Source of the DNA: Thermoleophilia bacterium
GTDB lineage: Bacteria > Actinomycetota > Thermoleophilia > BMS3ABIN01
Direction of reading: 5' to 3'
Assembly (NCBI GenBank): GCA_014874265.1
Contig: JACWAM010000052.1
Span: forward strand, 1 to 42,883
Length of the DNA stretch: 42,883 nucleotides
A program made the translations under genes and the position numbers. Position 1 is the first letter of the stretch. Each line of letters starts with the position of its first letter. Under the pieces are notes generated by a model, which was not told the DNA's origin, made no database searches, and saw only the letters and a program-made list of their open reading frames with translations. Positions 8,741 through 18,074 of the stretch are shown here, in pieces.

Positions 8741-9532
8741 TTACCACAAACGATGGGCCGCGCCCAAACCCGCCTCGCCCTCTGCCTTGCTCGCTGTCAA
8801 AATTCTGGGACCGTTCCGGGTCACAGCTACAGTATGCTCAAAATGAGCCGAGAGGTTGTTATCCGCTGTCGAGATGGCCCACTTATCCTCTCCCACCGTT
8901 ACTTTGTGCGTACCGGCATTTACCATCGGCTCGATAGCCAGGACCGTCCCTTCCTTAAGCAAAGGTCCCTCTCCCTCGGCGCCGAAATTCGGCACCTGCG
9001 GGTCTTCATGCATCTCCCTGCCAACGCCGTGGCCGACCAGGCTTCTGACCACGGTAAATCCGTTGGCGACGACATGCTCCTCCACCGCGTGCGAAACGTC
9101 TCCCAGATGGTTGCCCACAACGCACCGGGCAATTGCCCGCATCAGCGATGTTTCCGTGACCTCCATCAGCCTCAGGGCCAGAGGTCCCGGATCGCCCACG
9201 GCCACCGTAATGGCCGCATCAGCCACCCAGCCTCCGAGGGTAACGCCGACATCCAGGCTGATAATGTCGCCAAACTTCAGCTCGTACGGCCCGGGAATGC
9301 CGTGCACAACCATCTGGTTGGGCGATGCGCAGATAGAAGCCGGATAACCCCGGTATCCCTTAAAAGTGGGAATGCCTTTGTGCTCCCGGATAAAACTCTC
9401 CGCCACCCGGTCCAACTCCGCCGTCGTGACGCCCTCGGCGCAGCTATCACGCAAAAGCGCCAGGCAACCGGCAACAACTTCTCCCGCCCGGGCCATCTTC
9501 TCTATCTGGGCTGGAGACTTGCAAATAATCAA
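8741..9532 (-). CDS. map: Methionine aminopeptidase, type I
   Basis: Removes the initiator methionine from nascent proteins; a dinuclear metallopeptidase. The metal ligands are visible in order: two Asp (DVGVTLGGWVAD), His (GHGVGREMHEDP), Glu (AIEPM) and Glu (AHFEHT). Substrate His is in VVHGIPG. The 263-aa length fits type Ia without the N-terminal zinc extension. The start is a TTG (9532) in a G-rich context; a somewhat different start is possible. It lies 60 nt after adk and 28 nt before infA. Confidence 0.95.
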   Translation of the reverse strand: MIICKSPAQIEKMARAGEVVAGCLALLRDSCAEGVTTAELDRVAESFIREHKGIPTFKGYRGYPASICASPNQMVVHGIPGPYELKFGDIISLDVGVTLGGWVADAAITVAVGDPGPLALRLMEVTETSLMRAIARCVVGNHLGDVSHAVEEHVVANGFTVVRSLVGHGVGREMHEDPQVPNFGAEGEGPLLKEGTVLAIEPMVNAGTHKVTVGEDKWAISTADNNLSAHFEHTVAVTRNGPRILTASKAEGEAGLGAAHRLW

Positions 9533-9592
9533 ATCGATGCCCTGCCCTCTCGCTTGCGCGGTTTGCCGGAAATCAAGCGGCGTGATCAGAAT

Positions 9593-10246
9593 CTATTGAC
9601 TGAGAATTCCCCTGATCCTTTGGTAAATCTCGTCAGGATGCCCGACGCCGTCGATTTCTGTCAGGACACCGCGGGACCGGTAATAATCGATCAGCGGCTC
9701 CGTCTGCGTCCTGTAAACTTCAAGCCGGTTTCGCACCGTCTCTTCGCTGTCATCGCTTCGTTGAAATATTTCTCCGCCGCACTGATCGCAAACACCTTCC
9801 TGCCGGGGCGGTGAAAAAACTACATGATACGGCTTTTGACAATTGCGGCAAAGCCGCCTGCCGGTAAGCCGTTTAATCAGCTCTGACTCGGGAACGATAA
9901 TCGCCAGCGCCATCGTAATCTGCTTGCCGGCAGCGTCCAGCGCCTCGTCCAGCTCGTGGGCCTGAGACAGGCTCCGGGGAAAACCGTCCAGCAAGAAACC
10001 GCTCTCCGTATCCAGCTGCCGGAGCCGGTCGACAACGATACCGATGACGACTTCGTCCGGCACCAGCTCGCCGGCGTCCATAAACCCTTTGGCCTTGACG
10101 CCCAGCTCCGTGCCGGCGGCGACCGCTTCCCGCAGCATATCGCCGGTGGAGATGTGCACCAGGCCGTAGTCCTTCTTGATTCGCTCCGCCTGCGTGCCCT
10201 TGCCGGCGCCCGGCGGCCCCAGGAGAATGACGTTCAGCCCAGCCAT
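9593..10246 (-). CDS. adk: Adenylate kinase, zinc-lid type
   Basis: Interconverts ATP plus AMP and two ADP. The P-loop is GPPGAGKGTQ; the AMP site shows STGDMLR and LDGFPRS. The LID domain carries four cysteines (CRNC ... CDQC), giving the zinc-stabilised lid of Gram-positive and other bacteria. The 217-aa length is normal for the long form. Its ATG overlaps the secY stop by one base (TAATG), implying translational coupling. Confidence 0.97.
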   Translation of the reverse strand: MAGLNVILLGPPGAGKGTQAERIKKDYGLVHISTGDMLREAVAAGTELGVKAKGFMDAGELVPDEVVIGIVVDRLRQLDTESGFLLDGFPRSLSQAHELDEALDAAGKQITMALAIIVPESELIKRLTGRRLCRNCQKPYHVVFSPPRQEGVCDQCGGEIFQRSDDSEETVRNRLEVYRTQTEPLIDYYRSRGVLTEIDGVGHPDEIYQRIRGILSQ

Positions 10247-11502
10247 TATTTCAGAAACCCTTCGTAATGGCGCATCAGCAATTGCGATTCCATCTGTTGC
10301 ATGGTTTGCAGCGCCACGCCCACAACAATCAGGATCGAGGTGCCACCGAAGAAAAACGGGATCCCCATCGTGGAGATCAGGATGTTGGGCAACACCGCGA
10401 TCGCCGCCAGGAAGATCGCCCCCGGCAGCGTCAGCCGGGTCAGCACCCGGTCGAGATAAACGGCCGTCGGCCGCCCCGGCCGGATACCGGGAATGAAACC
10501 GCCGTATTTCTTTAAGTCATTAGCGCGTTCCACCGGATCGAACTGGACCGCAGTATAAAAATAGGTAAAACCAATGATGAGGATGGCGTCGATAATCAGG
10601 AAAGGCGCCCCTGAAGGCGATAAAAAGCTGGCAAACCCCTGCGCCACGGCCCCAGGGAAAAAGCGTGCGATCGTCGGCGGAAACATCAGCACCGAGGAAG
10701 CAAAGATAACCGGGATGACGCCGGCCATGTTGACTGACAGCGGCAGGTAAGTGCTGCCGCCGGTGGTCATGCGGCGGCCGATCTGGCGTTTGGCGTACTG
10801 GATGTTTATTCGTCGCTGGCCCTCCTGCACCAGCACGACGCCCATGACGACAACGATGGCAATAGCAATCATGATCACGATTGTAAAGGCGCTGGCGCTC
10901 CCATTGAGGAACCGGTAGAGAGCCGGCAGCAGGCCGGAGACAATGCTGGCGAAGATTATCAGCGAGATGCCGTTGCCGATGCCATGCTGCGTGATCAGCT
11001 CGCCGATCCACATCAGCAGCACCGTTCCGGCCGTCAGCGTGATCACGATCTCGTAAAGTTTAAGCGGCGTCAGCTGGATAATCCCCTGCTGCGCGAAAAG
11101 AACGGTGAAGCCGACCGATTGCGCCAGCGCCAGCCCGACCGTGAGATAACGGGTGTACTGGGTGATTTTTCGCTGCCCTGCCTCTCCCTCGCGGGCAAGC
11201 TCCTTCAATGAAGGGAACGCCATCGTCAGCAGCTGCAGAATGATGGACGCGGTGATATATGGCATGATGCCCAGGGCAAAGACGGCAAATCTGGTGAGCG
11301 CGCCGCCGGAGAACAGATTCAGAAAACCAAGAATGGAATTTTGATTCGAGCCGTTGCTAATAAACTGATTGATTGCATGAACATTTATGCCCGGAACCGG
11401 CACGTGCGCTCCCAGGCGGTAGACAACAATCATCCCCGCGGTAAAGAGCAACTTTAACCGCAGCTCGGGAATCCTCCAGGCATTTGCCAGCGATCCCAGC
11501 AC
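10246..11502 (-). CDS. secY: Preprotein translocase subunit SecY
   Basis: Channel subunit of the Sec translocon. The 418-aa protein has ten hydrophobic segments, the opening NAWRIPELRLKLLFT, the GIMPYITASIILQLL segment (TM2 region) and GFIPGIRPGRPT in the cytoplasmic loop that binds SecA and ribosomes. Start GTG at 11502, with GGAGG 8 nt upstream, directly abutting the rplO stop. SecE, its partner, is encoded at the head of the same array. Confidence 0.97.
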   Translation of the reverse strand: MLGSLANAWRIPELRLKLLFTAGMIVVYRLGAHVPVPGINVHAINQFISNGSNQNSILGFLNLFSGGALTRFAVFALGIMPYITASIILQLLTMAFPSLKELAREGEAGQRKITQYTRYLTVGLALAQSVGFTVLFAQQGIIQLTPLKLYEIVITLTAGTVLLMWIGELITQHGIGNGISLIIFASIVSGLLPALYRFLNGSASAFTIVIMIAIAIVVVMGVVLVQEGQRRINIQYAKRQIGRRMTTGGSTYLPLSVNMAGVIPVIFASSVLMFPPTIARFFPGAVAQGFASFLSPSGAPFLIIDAILIIGFTYFYTAVQFDPVERANDLKKYGGFIPGIRPGRPTAVYLDRVLTRLTLPGAIFLAAIAVLPNILISTMGIPFFFGGTSILIVVGVALQTMQQMESQLLMRHYEGFLK

Positions 11503-12015
11503 CTAGATTACCTCCGCCTTGCCGCCGGCGGCCTCGATTTTCTCCCGCGCCGACCGGCTGAACCCCGCGGCCTGAATGGTGAGAGCCGTCTTGATCTCTC
11601 CATGCCCGAGAATCTTGACCGGGACTTCGGCGCTGCTGATGATCCCTGCCTCTCGCAACACCGCCGGGTTAACAACCGCGCCTTCCTTGAAATTGACCAA
11701 GCGGCTTAAGTTGACAGCCTGCGTCATGGTGCGAAAAGGACCAAAAGGCATGCTCATTTTCTTGTTGGGGCCGCGCAGTTTGCCCACCCTCATGTAGAGC
11801 GGCATCTGACCGCCCTCATAGCCGGCGCGAACGCCGCCGCCGGAGCGGCTGGTAAAACCCTTATGACCGCGGCCGGACGTTTTGCCGTGGCCGCTGCCAT
11901 GACCCCGGCCGACACGCTTTCGGGCATGCTTGGCGCCCGGCGACGGCCTCAGGTTGTGGAGGCCGATATAGGTCTCGGTGTTGACGTTTTGTTCTTTTTT
12001 ATTATCTGTACTCAT
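11503..12015 (-). CDS. rplO: 50S ribosomal protein L15
   Basis: Late-assembling large-subunit protein. After a 17-residue polar N-terminal extension, the family core begins at LHNLRPSPGAKHARKRVGRGHGSG, with KTSGRGHKGFTSRSG following. Total 170 aa, slightly long because of the N-terminus. ATG start; secY follows without a gap. Confidence 0.96.
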   Translation of the reverse strand: MSTDNKKEQNVNTETYIGLHNLRPSPGAKHARKRVGRGHGSGHGKTSGRGHKGFTSRSGGGVRAGYEGGQMPLYMRVGKLRGPNKKMSMPFGPFRTMTQAVNLSRLVNFKEGAVVNPAVLREAGIISSAEVPVKILGHGEIKTALTIQAAGFSRSAREKIEAAGGKAEVI

Positions 12016-12023
12016 TAGCCACC

Positions 12024-12096
12024 GGTTTCTGGTTTCCAGTTTCTGGTTAAACCCTTAAAAAAGGAAACAGAAACTATAAACTCGGAACACGAAACT
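12024..12096. repeat. Inverted heptad repeat pair (GTTTCTG variant), rpmD-rplO spacer
   Basis: Left arm (12024-12048): GGTTTCTGGTTTCCAG plus one more GTTTCTG. Right arm (12064-12096): complementary CAGAAAC, AACTCGG and CGAAACT units. The right arm ends in the rpmD TAG stop. Period 7 in both arms. Confidence 0.75.
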
Positions 12097-12280
12097 ATTT
12101 TTTTACCTCTTCTACCTCAACCAGATAACGAACCTGGTGAATCATGCCCCGGATCACCGGATTATCGTCATGCACGACGCTGTGATTAATCTTCCGGAGG
12201 CCGAGCGCCCTGACTGTCTTCCGATGCCGGTCCTTGTGACCGATAAGGCTTTTCTTCTGGGTAATCTTTATTCGCGCCAT
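12095..12280 (-). CDS. rpmD: 50S ribosomal protein L30
   Basis: Small large-subunit protein. The 61-aa sequence has the family core [25 protein letters not shown] and the end [25 protein letters not shown] start at 12280, immediately after the rpsE stop with no gap, as in other spc operons. Confidence 0.96.
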   Translation of the reverse strand: MARIKITQKKSLIGHKDRHRKTVRALGLRKINHSVVHDDNPVIRGMIHQVRYLVEVEEVKK

Positions 12281-12880
12281 TTACTTGGCCGCCCCCTCTG
12301 CGGCCTTGGCCGCCGTCTTCGCGGTTTTCTGCGACTTGGCAGCCGGCTCAGGCTCGGGTTCGATTCCCAATATCTCGGCGACGGTCTTGCCCCGGAGCTT
12401 GGCCAGTGCTTTTGGATCCTTAAGCGACGCCAGCCCGTCGATGCTGGCCCGGACCATGTTGATCGGATTGGTGGTTCCCAGACATTTCGCCAGTACGTCG
12501 CGCACGCCCGCCAGCTCCAGCACCGCCCGCACCCCGCCGCCGGCAATAATGCCGGTGCCAGGAGAAGCCGGTTTTAGCAGCACCCGGCCGGCGCCGTAAC
12601 GCCCCAGGATCTGATGCGTGATCGTGTTGTTGTGCTTGGGCACGGTGAACATATTCTTCTTCGCATCTTCCACCGCCTTTTGGATCGCCAGCGGCACCTC
12701 TTTCGCTTTTCCATAACCGACGCCAACCCGGTTGACCGTGTCGCCCACGACCACCAGCGCCGTGAAGGAGAAGCGCCGGCCGCCCTTGACCACCTTGGCA
12801 ACGCGGTTGATATGGACTACTTTCTCCTGCAACTCCGGCCCTTTGCGGCCCAATTCGATTTTCTCATAAGCATCGGCCAT
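12281..12880 (-). CDS. rpsE: 30S ribosomal protein S5, with Ala/Lys tail
   Basis: S5 secures decoding accuracy and 30S assembly. The double-stranded RNA-binding domain ([27 protein letters not shown]) and the loop [11 protein letters not shown] are present, followed by the C-terminal domain [19 protein letters not shown]. The 199-aa protein ends with about 25 residues of Pro-Glu then Ala/Lys repeats, beyond the conserved fold. This tail resembles the low-complexity stretches in L3, L4, L22 and SecE. Confidence 0.97.
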   Translation of the reverse strand: MADAYEKIELGRKGPELQEKVVHINRVAKVVKGGRRFSFTALVVVGDTVNRVGVGYGKAKEVPLAIQKAVEDAKKNMFTVPKHNNTITHQILGRYGAGRVLLKPASPGTGIIAGGGVRAVLELAGVRDVLAKCLGTTNPINMVRASIDGLASLKDPKALAKLRGKTVAEILGIEPEPEPAAKSQKTAKTAAKAAEGAAK

Positions 12881-12882
12881 TG

Positions 12883-13251
12883 TTAAAACTTAATCCCTCC
12901 CTTGCGGACTCCATCAGCCAGGGCCTTGACACGGCCATGATAAAGATAGTTACCTCGATCGAAAACAATTTCGTCGATATTCTTTTCCCTGGCCCTAGCC
13001 GCCAGCAACTCGCCCACCTTCCCGGCAGCCTCACTCTTGCTCAAGCCGGTTTCCTTGATATCCCGAATCGAAGCGGAGGCCAGCGTGTTTCCTTTCAGAT
13101 CATCGATGATCTGCGCATAAATACCTTTATTGCTGCGGAAAACCGACAGGCGGGGCCGCTCGAAGTTCGTCTTCAGGACGCGGCGCACGCGCATACTGCG
13201 GCGAAGGCGCGTCTTGCTTCTGCTTTTTAGCTGTTCGGCGGTTTTTGCCAT
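12883..13251 (-). CDS. rplR: 50S ribosomal protein L18
   Basis: L18 binds 5S rRNA with L5. The 122-aa protein has RMRRVLKT-like basic N-terminus, [19 protein letters not shown] and the ending [26 protein letters not shown] typical of the family. Its ATG overlaps the rplF stop by one base, and rpsE follows after 2 nt. Confidence 0.97.
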   Translation of the reverse strand: MAKTAEQLKSRSKTRLRRSMRVRRVLKTNFERPRLSVFRSNKGIYAQIIDDLKGNTLASASIRDIKETGLSKSEAAGKVGELLAARAREKNIDEIVFDRGNYLYHGRVKALADGVRKGGIKF

Positions 13252-13787
13252 TATGCCCGCTTGCCAACCTTTCTCCGAATATGCTCTTCCACGTATTTGA
13301 TGCCCTTTCCCTTGTAAGGCTCAGGCGGCCGCACAGAGCGAATCTTGGCCGCCATCTGGCCAACGACCTGCTTGTCGATTCCCCTGATGATGATCTGGGT
13401 CGGCTTGGGAACCTCGAAGGACGTGTCCGCATTTGCCGGCTGGATCAAAACCGGATGCGAGTAACCAACGGCAAGCTCCAGGTCTTTTCCCTTCAGCTGG
13501 GCCCGGTAGCCAACGCCGTTGATCTCCAGCTCGCGGCTAAACCCCTGCGTCACGCCATGGACCATATTGGCGATCAGCGTCCGCGTCAGCCCGTGCAGCG
13601 AGCGGTGATGCCCCTGATCGGTGGGCCGGCGCACCAGAATCTGGCCGTCCTCCTGGACGATCTCCATCTCTGGCGAAAACCGTCCCGCCAGCGACCCTTT
13701 GGGGCCCTTGACGCTAACGTCACTGCCGTCGATCCTGACCTCGACGCCATCCGGAACTGCTATGGGAGTTCTTCCAATTCGTGACAC
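13251..13787 (-). CDS. rplF: 50S ribosomal protein L6
   Basis: L6 lies near the sarcin-ricin loop and factor-binding site. The 178-aa sequence shows [16 protein letters not shown], the [12 protein letters not shown] segment and the C-terminal [22 protein letters not shown]. Start is GTG at 13787. The 75-nt spacer to rpsH contains a short inverted repeat (GTCAG/CTGAC) but no heptad repeat. Confidence 0.97.
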   Translation of the reverse strand: MSRIGRTPIAVPDGVEVRIDGSDVSVKGPKGSLAGRFSPEMEIVQEDGQILVRRPTDQGHHRSLHGLTRTLIANMVHGVTQGFSRELEINGVGYRAQLKGKDLELAVGYSHPVLIQPANADTSFEVPKPTQIIIRGIDKQVVGQMAAKIRSVRPPEPYKGKGIKYVEEHIRRKVGKRA

Positions 13788-13862
13788 TTAAAAAAATAAC
13801 CTCATATTGTACGTTTGACCCGTCAGCCAGGCCCTGACAACCCTTAATTTATTCGTTTTTTA

Positions 13863-14261
13863 TCACCAGATAAAGCAGACTACCTCGCCGCCGATTCCTT
13901 TCTTCTCGGCGTCACGTCCGGTCATCAACCCTTTCGAGGTGGAAAGCACTGCCGTTCCCAGCCCTCCCAGAACCCTGGGAATGCTGTCCTTCTTCGCGTA
14001 AACACGACGGCCAGGCTTGCTGATCCGCTTCAGGCCGGAGATCACCCGGCGCCGGTCATCGCCATATTTCAGATCCAGCACGATCATGTCAAAACTGTCG
14101 CCGTGGACAACGGAATAATCCAGAATATATCCCTCTTCCTTCAGCAGCCTGGCGATTTCCACCTTCATCGTCGAAACAGGCATCTCCACGTTATCTTTCA
14201 GGCTTGTATTCGCGTTCCTGATGCGAGTCAGCATATCCGAGATCGGATCATTTACTGCCAT
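13863..14261 (-). CDS. rpsH: 30S ribosomal protein S8
   Basis: S8 binds the central domain of 16S rRNA and in many bacteria represses the spc operon. The 132-aa protein shows DPISDMLTRIRNANT at its start and the ending STSKGLMTGRDAEKKGIGGEVVCFIW. Normal length and ATG start. It follows rpsN after 12 nt. Confidence 0.97.
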   Translation of the reverse strand: MAVNDPISDMLTRIRNANTSLKDNVEMPVSTMKVEIARLLKEEGYILDYSVVHGDSFDMIVLDLKYGDDRRRVISGLKRISKPGRRVYAKKDSIPRVLGGLGTAVLSTSKGLMTGRDAEKKGIGGEVVCFIW

Positions 14262-14273
14262 ATCACCAACCTC

Positions 14274-14459
14274 CTACCAGCTGGACTTGGTCAGCCCAGG
14301 GATTACACCGTGATGGGCAAGCTCTCTCAGACAGATGCGGCACAGTCCAAATTTGCGAAAATAACCGCGCGGCCTGCCGCAGCGCCGGCAGCGGTAATAT
14401 GATCTGCTCTTGTACTTTGGCGAGCGATTGGATTTGACTACCAATGATGTTTTCGCCAT
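14274..14459 (-). CDS. rpsZ: 30S ribosomal protein S14, zinc-binding short type
   Basis: Head protein of the 30S subunit. The 61-aa length and [20 protein letters not shown] identify the zinc (C+) form found in Gram-positive and thermophilic lineages, as opposed to the 100-aa zinc-free form. It is often also labelled rpsN. Lies between rplE and rpsH with 11- and 12-nt gaps. Confidence 0.96.
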   Translation of the reverse strand: MAKTSLVVKSNRSPKYKSRSYYRCRRCGRPRGYFRKFGLCRICLRELAHHGVIPGLTKSSW

Positions 14460-14470
14460 GAAAAATCTCC

Positions 14471-15013
14471 TTAGCGCTCACGGAACGGCATGCCTATCCT
14501 TGCGATAAGCTCCCGTCCCTGTTCGTCGTTGCTGGCGGTGGTCGTAATTGCAATATCGAGCCCGCGGGTCTGGGTGATCGAGTCATAGTCGATCTCAGGG
14601 AAGATCATCTGCTCCTTGATGCCCAGCGACATATTGCCCCGGCCATCAAACGACTTAGGCGAGATCCCCCGAAAATCACGAATCCGCGGCAGCGCTATCG
14701 AGATCAGCCGGTCCAGAAATTCATACATCCGCTCGCCTCTTAGCGTCACGGAGCAGCCTACCGGCATTCCCTCCCGGATCTTGAACTGGGCGATGGACTT
14801 TCTGGCCCGGTTCAGCCGCGGCTTCTGCCCGGTAATCACGGCCAGTTCCTGCATCGCGTCATCGAGAGCCTTGGCGTCCGTCTTGGCCTCGCCGACGCCC
14901 ATATTTACCGTGATCTTGGTGACCCTGGGAACCTCCATCGGGTTCTTGAACGCCAGCTCTTTCATAAGCGCAGGCAGAATCTCCTGTTCGTATCTGTCTT
15001 TCAGGCGCGCCAT
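14471..15013 (-). CDS. rplE: 50S ribosomal protein L5
   Basis: L5 binds 5S rRNA and forms a bridge to the 30S head. The 180-aa protein matches the family: [62 protein letters not shown], and [23 protein letters not shown] start; rplX ends immediately before it. Confidence 0.97.
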   Translation of the reverse strand: MARLKDRYEQEILPALMKELAFKNPMEVPRVTKITVNMGVGEAKTDAKALDDAMQELAVITGQKPRLNRARKSIAQFKIREGMPVGCSVTLRGERMYEFLDRLISIALPRIRDFRGISPKSFDGRGNMSLGIKEQMIFPEIDYDSITQTRGLDIAITTTASNDEQGRELIARIGMPFRER

Positions 15014-15334
15014 TTAGTCAACCTCCGCGCCGCATTGCTTGCAGATCCGCATCCGGCGGTCGTCCGTTCGCTTGATTCCCAGCCGGACGGCATCGCTGCA
15101 GCGCGAGCAGTAAAACATCACATTGGATATGTTAATCGGCGCTTCCCGCTCCAGCGTCCCCTGAGGATTGTTCTGCGTCGGACGCTTGTGGCGCTTGACC
15201 ATATTGAGCCGTTCTACCACAACCCGCTCTTTCTTGGGATCGACGCGCAACACCTTGCCGGTCTTGCCCCGGGCTTTGCCCGCGATCACCTTGACCGTAT
15301 CGCCTTTTTTAATTTTTAGTTTGTTCTGTGACAT
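15014..15334 (-). CDS. rplX: 50S ribosomal protein L24
   Basis: Assembly initiator of the large subunit. The 106-aa KOW-domain protein has KIKKGDTVKVIAGKARGKTG and LNMVKRHKRPTQNNPQG, and a C-terminal pair of Cys motifs (CSRC ... CKQC), a zinc ribbon seen in a subset of L24 proteins. ATG start; the 19-nt spacer to rplN is one heptad repeat. Confidence 0.96.
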   Translation of the reverse strand: MSQNKLKIKKGDTVKVIAGKARGKTGKVLRVDPKKERVVVERLNMVKRHKRPTQNNPQGTLEREAPINISNVMFYCSRCSDAVRLGIKRTDDRRMRICKQCGAEVD

Positions 15335-15343
15335 AAAACCTTT

Positions 15344-15359
15344 AGTTCAAAGTTCAAAG
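15344..15359. repeat. Heptad repeat, rplN-rplX spacer, supplies rplN stop
   Basis: AGTTCAAAGTTCAAAG fills the junction. On the coding strand the rplN codons ...GAA GTG CTT are followed by TGA taken from the TTTGAAC unit, so the repeat itself provides the stop codon. Confidence 0.75.
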
Positions 15360-15722
15360 CACTTCTGGGGCCAGAGAAACAATTTTCATAAAATTTCTGT
15401 CCCTCAACTCGCGAGCCACCGGGCCGAAAATGCGGGTTCCGCGAGGATTCTTGGCGGCGTCAATAAGCACCGCGGCATTCTCGTCAAAAGCAATGTAGGT
15501 GCCATCTTTGCGTCCAAGCTCTTTTTTGGTACGGACGACCACCGCCTGTACGACATCGCCCTTTTTTACGGCGCCGCCCGGCGTGGCCGACTTGACAGTG
15601 CCGACAATCGTATCCCCGACACGGGCGTAACGCCTCCGGGAACCGCCCATAATCCGGATGCACAGGAGCTCGCGGGCGCCGGTGTTATCAGCTACTTTTA
15701 GTCTTGTCTCGACCTGAATCAA
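15354..15722 (-). CDS. rplN: 50S ribosomal protein L14
   Basis: L14 forms inter-subunit bridge contacts. The 122-aa protein runs [16 protein letters not shown] to the usual end IVSLAPEVL, so it is complete. Start is TTG at 15722; the GGAG upstream is at a rather long 12-nt spacing. The 139-nt spacer to rpsQ contains an inverted heptad repeat. Confidence 0.97.
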   Translation of the reverse strand: MIQVETRLKVADNTGARELLCIRIMGGSRRRYARVGDTIVGTVKSATPGGAVKKGDVVQAVVVRTKKELGRKDGTYIAFDENAAVLIDAAKNPRGTRIFGPVARELRDRNFMKIVSLAPEVL

Positions 15723-15782
15723 TTAACGGTTTCTCTCCTGTAAAAATTGCCTGCTTAAGTTTTCCTCTTCGTCAATATTTTT

Positions 15783-15860
15783 GTTCAAAGTTCCGAGTTC
15801 AAAGTTCAAACCGGTTCAAGGTTTTTTCACGTTTAACTTTGTAACTTTGAACTTGAAACT
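15783..15860. repeat. Inverted heptad repeat pair, rpsQ-rplN spacer
   Basis: Left arm units GTTCAAA, GTTCCGA, GTTCAAA, GTTCAAA (from 15783); right arm (15831-15860) GTTTAAC followed by TTTGTAAC, TTTGAAC, TTGAAAC. It ends one base before the rpsQ stop. A mixture of unit types occurs in one element. Confidence 0.75.
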
Positions 15861-15861
15861 A

Positions 15862-16128
15862 TTATTTTGCTTTCTCTATCACTTCGACCAGCCGCCAGCG
15901 CTTGTTCTTTGACAGGGGCCTGGTCTCGATGACGCGAACCATGTCACCGACATGAGCTTCGCTCTTCTCATCATGCACTGCCAGTTTTTTTGACCTGAGC
16001 ATTGTTTTGCCATACAAACGGTGCGGCTTCTTGGTATCGATGCGGACCGTGATCGTCTTTTCCATTCCGTCGCTAACCACGACGCCGCGGCGCTCTTTGC
16101 GAACGCTTGTTTCTGTCTCATTGCTCAA
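15862..16128 (-). CDS. rpsQ: 30S ribosomal protein S17
   Basis: Primary 16S rRNA-binding protein with an OB fold. The 88-aa product carries RKERRGVVVSDGMEKTITVRID, HDEKSEAHVGDMVRVIETRPLSKNKRWRLVEV. ATG start, overlapping the rpmC end by 4 nt. Confidence 0.97.
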   Translation of the reverse strand: MSNETETSVRKERRGVVVSDGMEKTITVRIDTKKPHRLYGKTMLRSKKLAVHDEKSEAHVGDMVRVIETRPLSKNKRWRLVEVIEKAK

Positions 16129-16337
16129 CTTGTGGCCTCCTGCTCACCGGCGAAATTACGCTCTTCCTGCACCGTCATGATCCGGGCGATATCTTGCCGG
16201 ACCAGCCGCAGCTTGCGCGGGTTATCCAGCTGCCCGGTGGCATGCTGAAATCTGAGATTGAACAGCTGCTTGCGCGTTTCACTCAGCCGCTGAACCAGTT
16301 CGTCGTCTGTCATTTCCCGAAGCTCGCTAGCCTTCAA
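16125..16337 (-). CDS. rpmC: 50S ribosomal protein L29
   Basis: Exit-tunnel rim protein that helps dock SRP and trigger factor. The family opening is [18 protein letters not shown]; TTG at 16337 gives exactly that, with GGTGG upstream, so it is preferred to the GTG at 16349 used by the track. Product 70 aa with [28 protein letters not shown]. The start lies inside the last codons of rplP, so the two genes overlap by about 11 nt. Confidence 0.95.
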   Translation of the reverse strand: MKASELREMTDDELVQRLSETRKQLFNLRFQHATGQLDNPRKLRLVRQDIARIMTVQEERNFAGEQEATS

Positions 16338-16752
16338 AGATATCACCACCGCGCATCACGAATTTACATTTAACCGGCAGCTTGTGGGAGGCAAGCCGCA
16401 TGGCTTCCCGCGCCACCACCGGCGCCACTCCAGAGAGCTCAAACATGATCTTACCCGGCTTGACAACCGCCACCCATTGCTCGGGCGAGCCCTTGCCGCC
16501 ACCCATTCTGGTTTCAGCCGGCTTTTCCGTGACCGGTTTATGCGGGAAAATATCGATCCAGACTTTGCCGCCGCGCTTGATATGCCGGGTCATCGCGATA
16601 CGGGCGGCCTCGATTTGCCGGTTGGTAATCCACCCGGGCTCGAGCGCCTTTAGCCCGTACTCTCCGTGCTCGATCCGCGTGCCGCCTTTAGCCATCCCCG
16701 GCATCCGGCCCCGATGTTGTTTTCTATACTTTGTTTTCTTTGGTAGTAACAT
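16327..16752 (-). CDS. rplP: 50S ribosomal protein L16
   Basis: L16 contacts A-site tRNA and 5S rRNA. The 141-aa protein has [42 protein letters not shown] and [19 protein letters not shown], all diagnostic. ATG start. The unusually long spacer to rpsC (214 nt) contains two separated heptad arms. Confidence 0.97.
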   Translation of the reverse strand: MLLPKKTKYRKQHRGRMPGMAKGGTRIEHGEYGLKALEPGWITNRQIEAARIAMTRHIKRGGKVWIDIFPHKPVTEKPAETRMGGGKGSPEQWVAVVKPGKIMFELSGVAPVVAREAMRLASHKLPVKCKFVMRGGDIFEG

Positions 16753-16756
16753 CTTT

Positions 16757-16967
16757 AGTTCTACGTTCCAAGTTCAAAGTTCAAGGTTACATACATTTTT
16801 CTGTCTGCCAGGGCCCCAGTTCCAAAACTAATCCAGCGACATAAAACTACTCGTTCCCTCTGCTGCCTTTTCACAACAATGAAAATTTCAATGTTTCATA
16901 AAAGTCAAATAAGAAATGTTCTTGTTCTTGTTCCATGAGCTTCAACTTTGAACAGGAATGTTGAACT
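16757..16967. repeat. Separated heptad repeat arms, rpsC-rplP spacer
   Basis: The left arm (16757-16788) has GTTCCAA, GTTCAAA and GTTCAAG units; the inverted right arm (16943-16967) has ACTTTGAAC and TTGAAC. About 150 nt of A/T-rich sequence without an ORF separate them. This is the longest spacer inside the ribosomal protein block. Confidence 0.6.
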
Positions 16968-17662
16968 TATTTTCTTCTTTGCGCGTCCACCTCGCCTAAC
17001 CGGCGCTCGTTCTTTTTGGTCTCCATGTCGTAGCCGGCAGGCATAATCTCGCCCTTGTTGATCCAGACCTTGACGCCGATACGTCCGAAGGTCGTACGGG
17101 CCTCCGTAAAACCATAATCGATGTCCGCCCGCAGCGTATGCAACGGCACACGTCCTTCGCTGTATCCCTCGCTGCGCGCCATTTCGGCGCCGCCCAACCG
17201 TCCGGAACAGGCGACCTTGATGCCCTCGGCTCCCGACCTGATTGCTGACGTAATGGCCCGCTTCATCGCGCGCCGGAAGGCAACCCTGCCCTCAAGCTGC
17301 TCGGCAATGGATTGCGCCACCAGATTGGCGTCCAACTCCGGCCGCTTGACCTCGATAATGTTGACGTGGACAGACTTCCCCGTTTGCGCATGAATCTCCT
17401 TGCGCAGGGCATCCACTTCGGCGCCGCTCTTGCCAATGACGATTCCGGGCCGGGCCGTATGGATGTCAATCGTGATTTTCTGCGTATCCTTCTTGATGTG
17501 GATATCCGACAGCGCCGCATGCCGCAGCTTGTTGCGGATATGCTCGCGGATCTTCAGATCCTCGATTAAAAAATTGGCAAATTCCTTTTCCGTATACCAG
17601 TGGGATTTCCAGTCATGAATGATTCCCAACCGGAGTCCTCCTGGATGAACTTTCTGACCCAT
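16967..17662 (-). CDS. rpsC: 30S ribosomal protein S3
   Basis: S3 lines the mRNA entry site and contributes to helicase activity of the ribosome. The 231-aa protein shows [15 protein letters not shown], the KH domain with [19 protein letters not shown], and [15 protein letters not shown]. Normal length; ATG start one base after the rplV stop. Confidence 0.97.
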   Translation of the reverse strand: MGQKVHPGGLRLGIIHDWKSHWYTEKEFANFLIEDLKIREHIRNKLRHAALSDIHIKKDTQKITIDIHTARPGIVIGKSGAEVDALRKEIHAQTGKSVHVNIIEVKRPELDANLVAQSIAEQLEGRVAFRRAMKRAITSAIRSGAEGIKVACSGRLGGAEMARSEGYSEGRVPLHTLRADIDYGFTEARTTFGRIGVKVWINKGEIMPAGYDMETKKNERRLGEVDAQRRK

Positions 17663-17663
17663 G

Positions 17664-18065
17664 CTATCCCTCCTCCCTGCTTGTCAGCTCAACGGTCACG
17701 TGACTGCTGCGTTTGTGAATCCGGCCGGCGCGGCCCATCGCCCGCGGCCGGAAACGCTTTAATGTTGGCCCTTCATTTACCACAATCCGGCTAATGTAAA
17801 GATCCTCACTGCTTAAGTCGTTGTTATTCTCCGCGTTGGCGGCGGCAGAAGAGATAACCTTGCCGATGACGCCCGCGGCTCCTCTGGTGGAAAAAGTAAG
17901 CGCCGCGCGGGCCTCCGCGATCTTCTTGCCGCGCACTGTGTCAGCCACCAGCCGCATCTTCCGCGGCGAAATGCGTACGTACTTGGCCGTCGCCGTCACC
18001 GACCGCGCTGCTGTTTCGGTTTCTTCTGCTTCTGCTTTTTCTTTTTTCTTTTTTTTGTCTGCCAT
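17664..18065 (-). CDS. rplV: 50S ribosomal protein L22, with basic N-terminal extension
   Basis: L22 lines the peptide exit tunnel. The core [23 protein letters not shown] and the ending [14 protein letters not shown] are conserved. The track starts at 18095 inside a heptad repeat; ATG 18065 with AGG 6 nt upstream is the better start (133 aa). The first 25 or so residues are [12 protein letters not shown]-type low complexity absent from most L22 proteins. Confidence 0.95.
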   Translation of the reverse strand: MADKKKKKEKAEAEETETAARSVTATAKYVRISPRKMRLVADTVRGKKIAEARAALTFSTRGAAGVIGKVISSAAANAENNNDLSSEDLYISRIVVNEGPTLKRFRPRAMGRAGRIHKRSSHVTVELTSREEG

Positions 18066-18074
18066 AATAAACCT

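Noticed and set aside
13788-13862. S8-binding regulatory hairpin in the rplF-rpsH spacer
   Set aside because: Only a 5-bp inverted repeat is visible and its position does not match the known S8 regulatory site near rplE.
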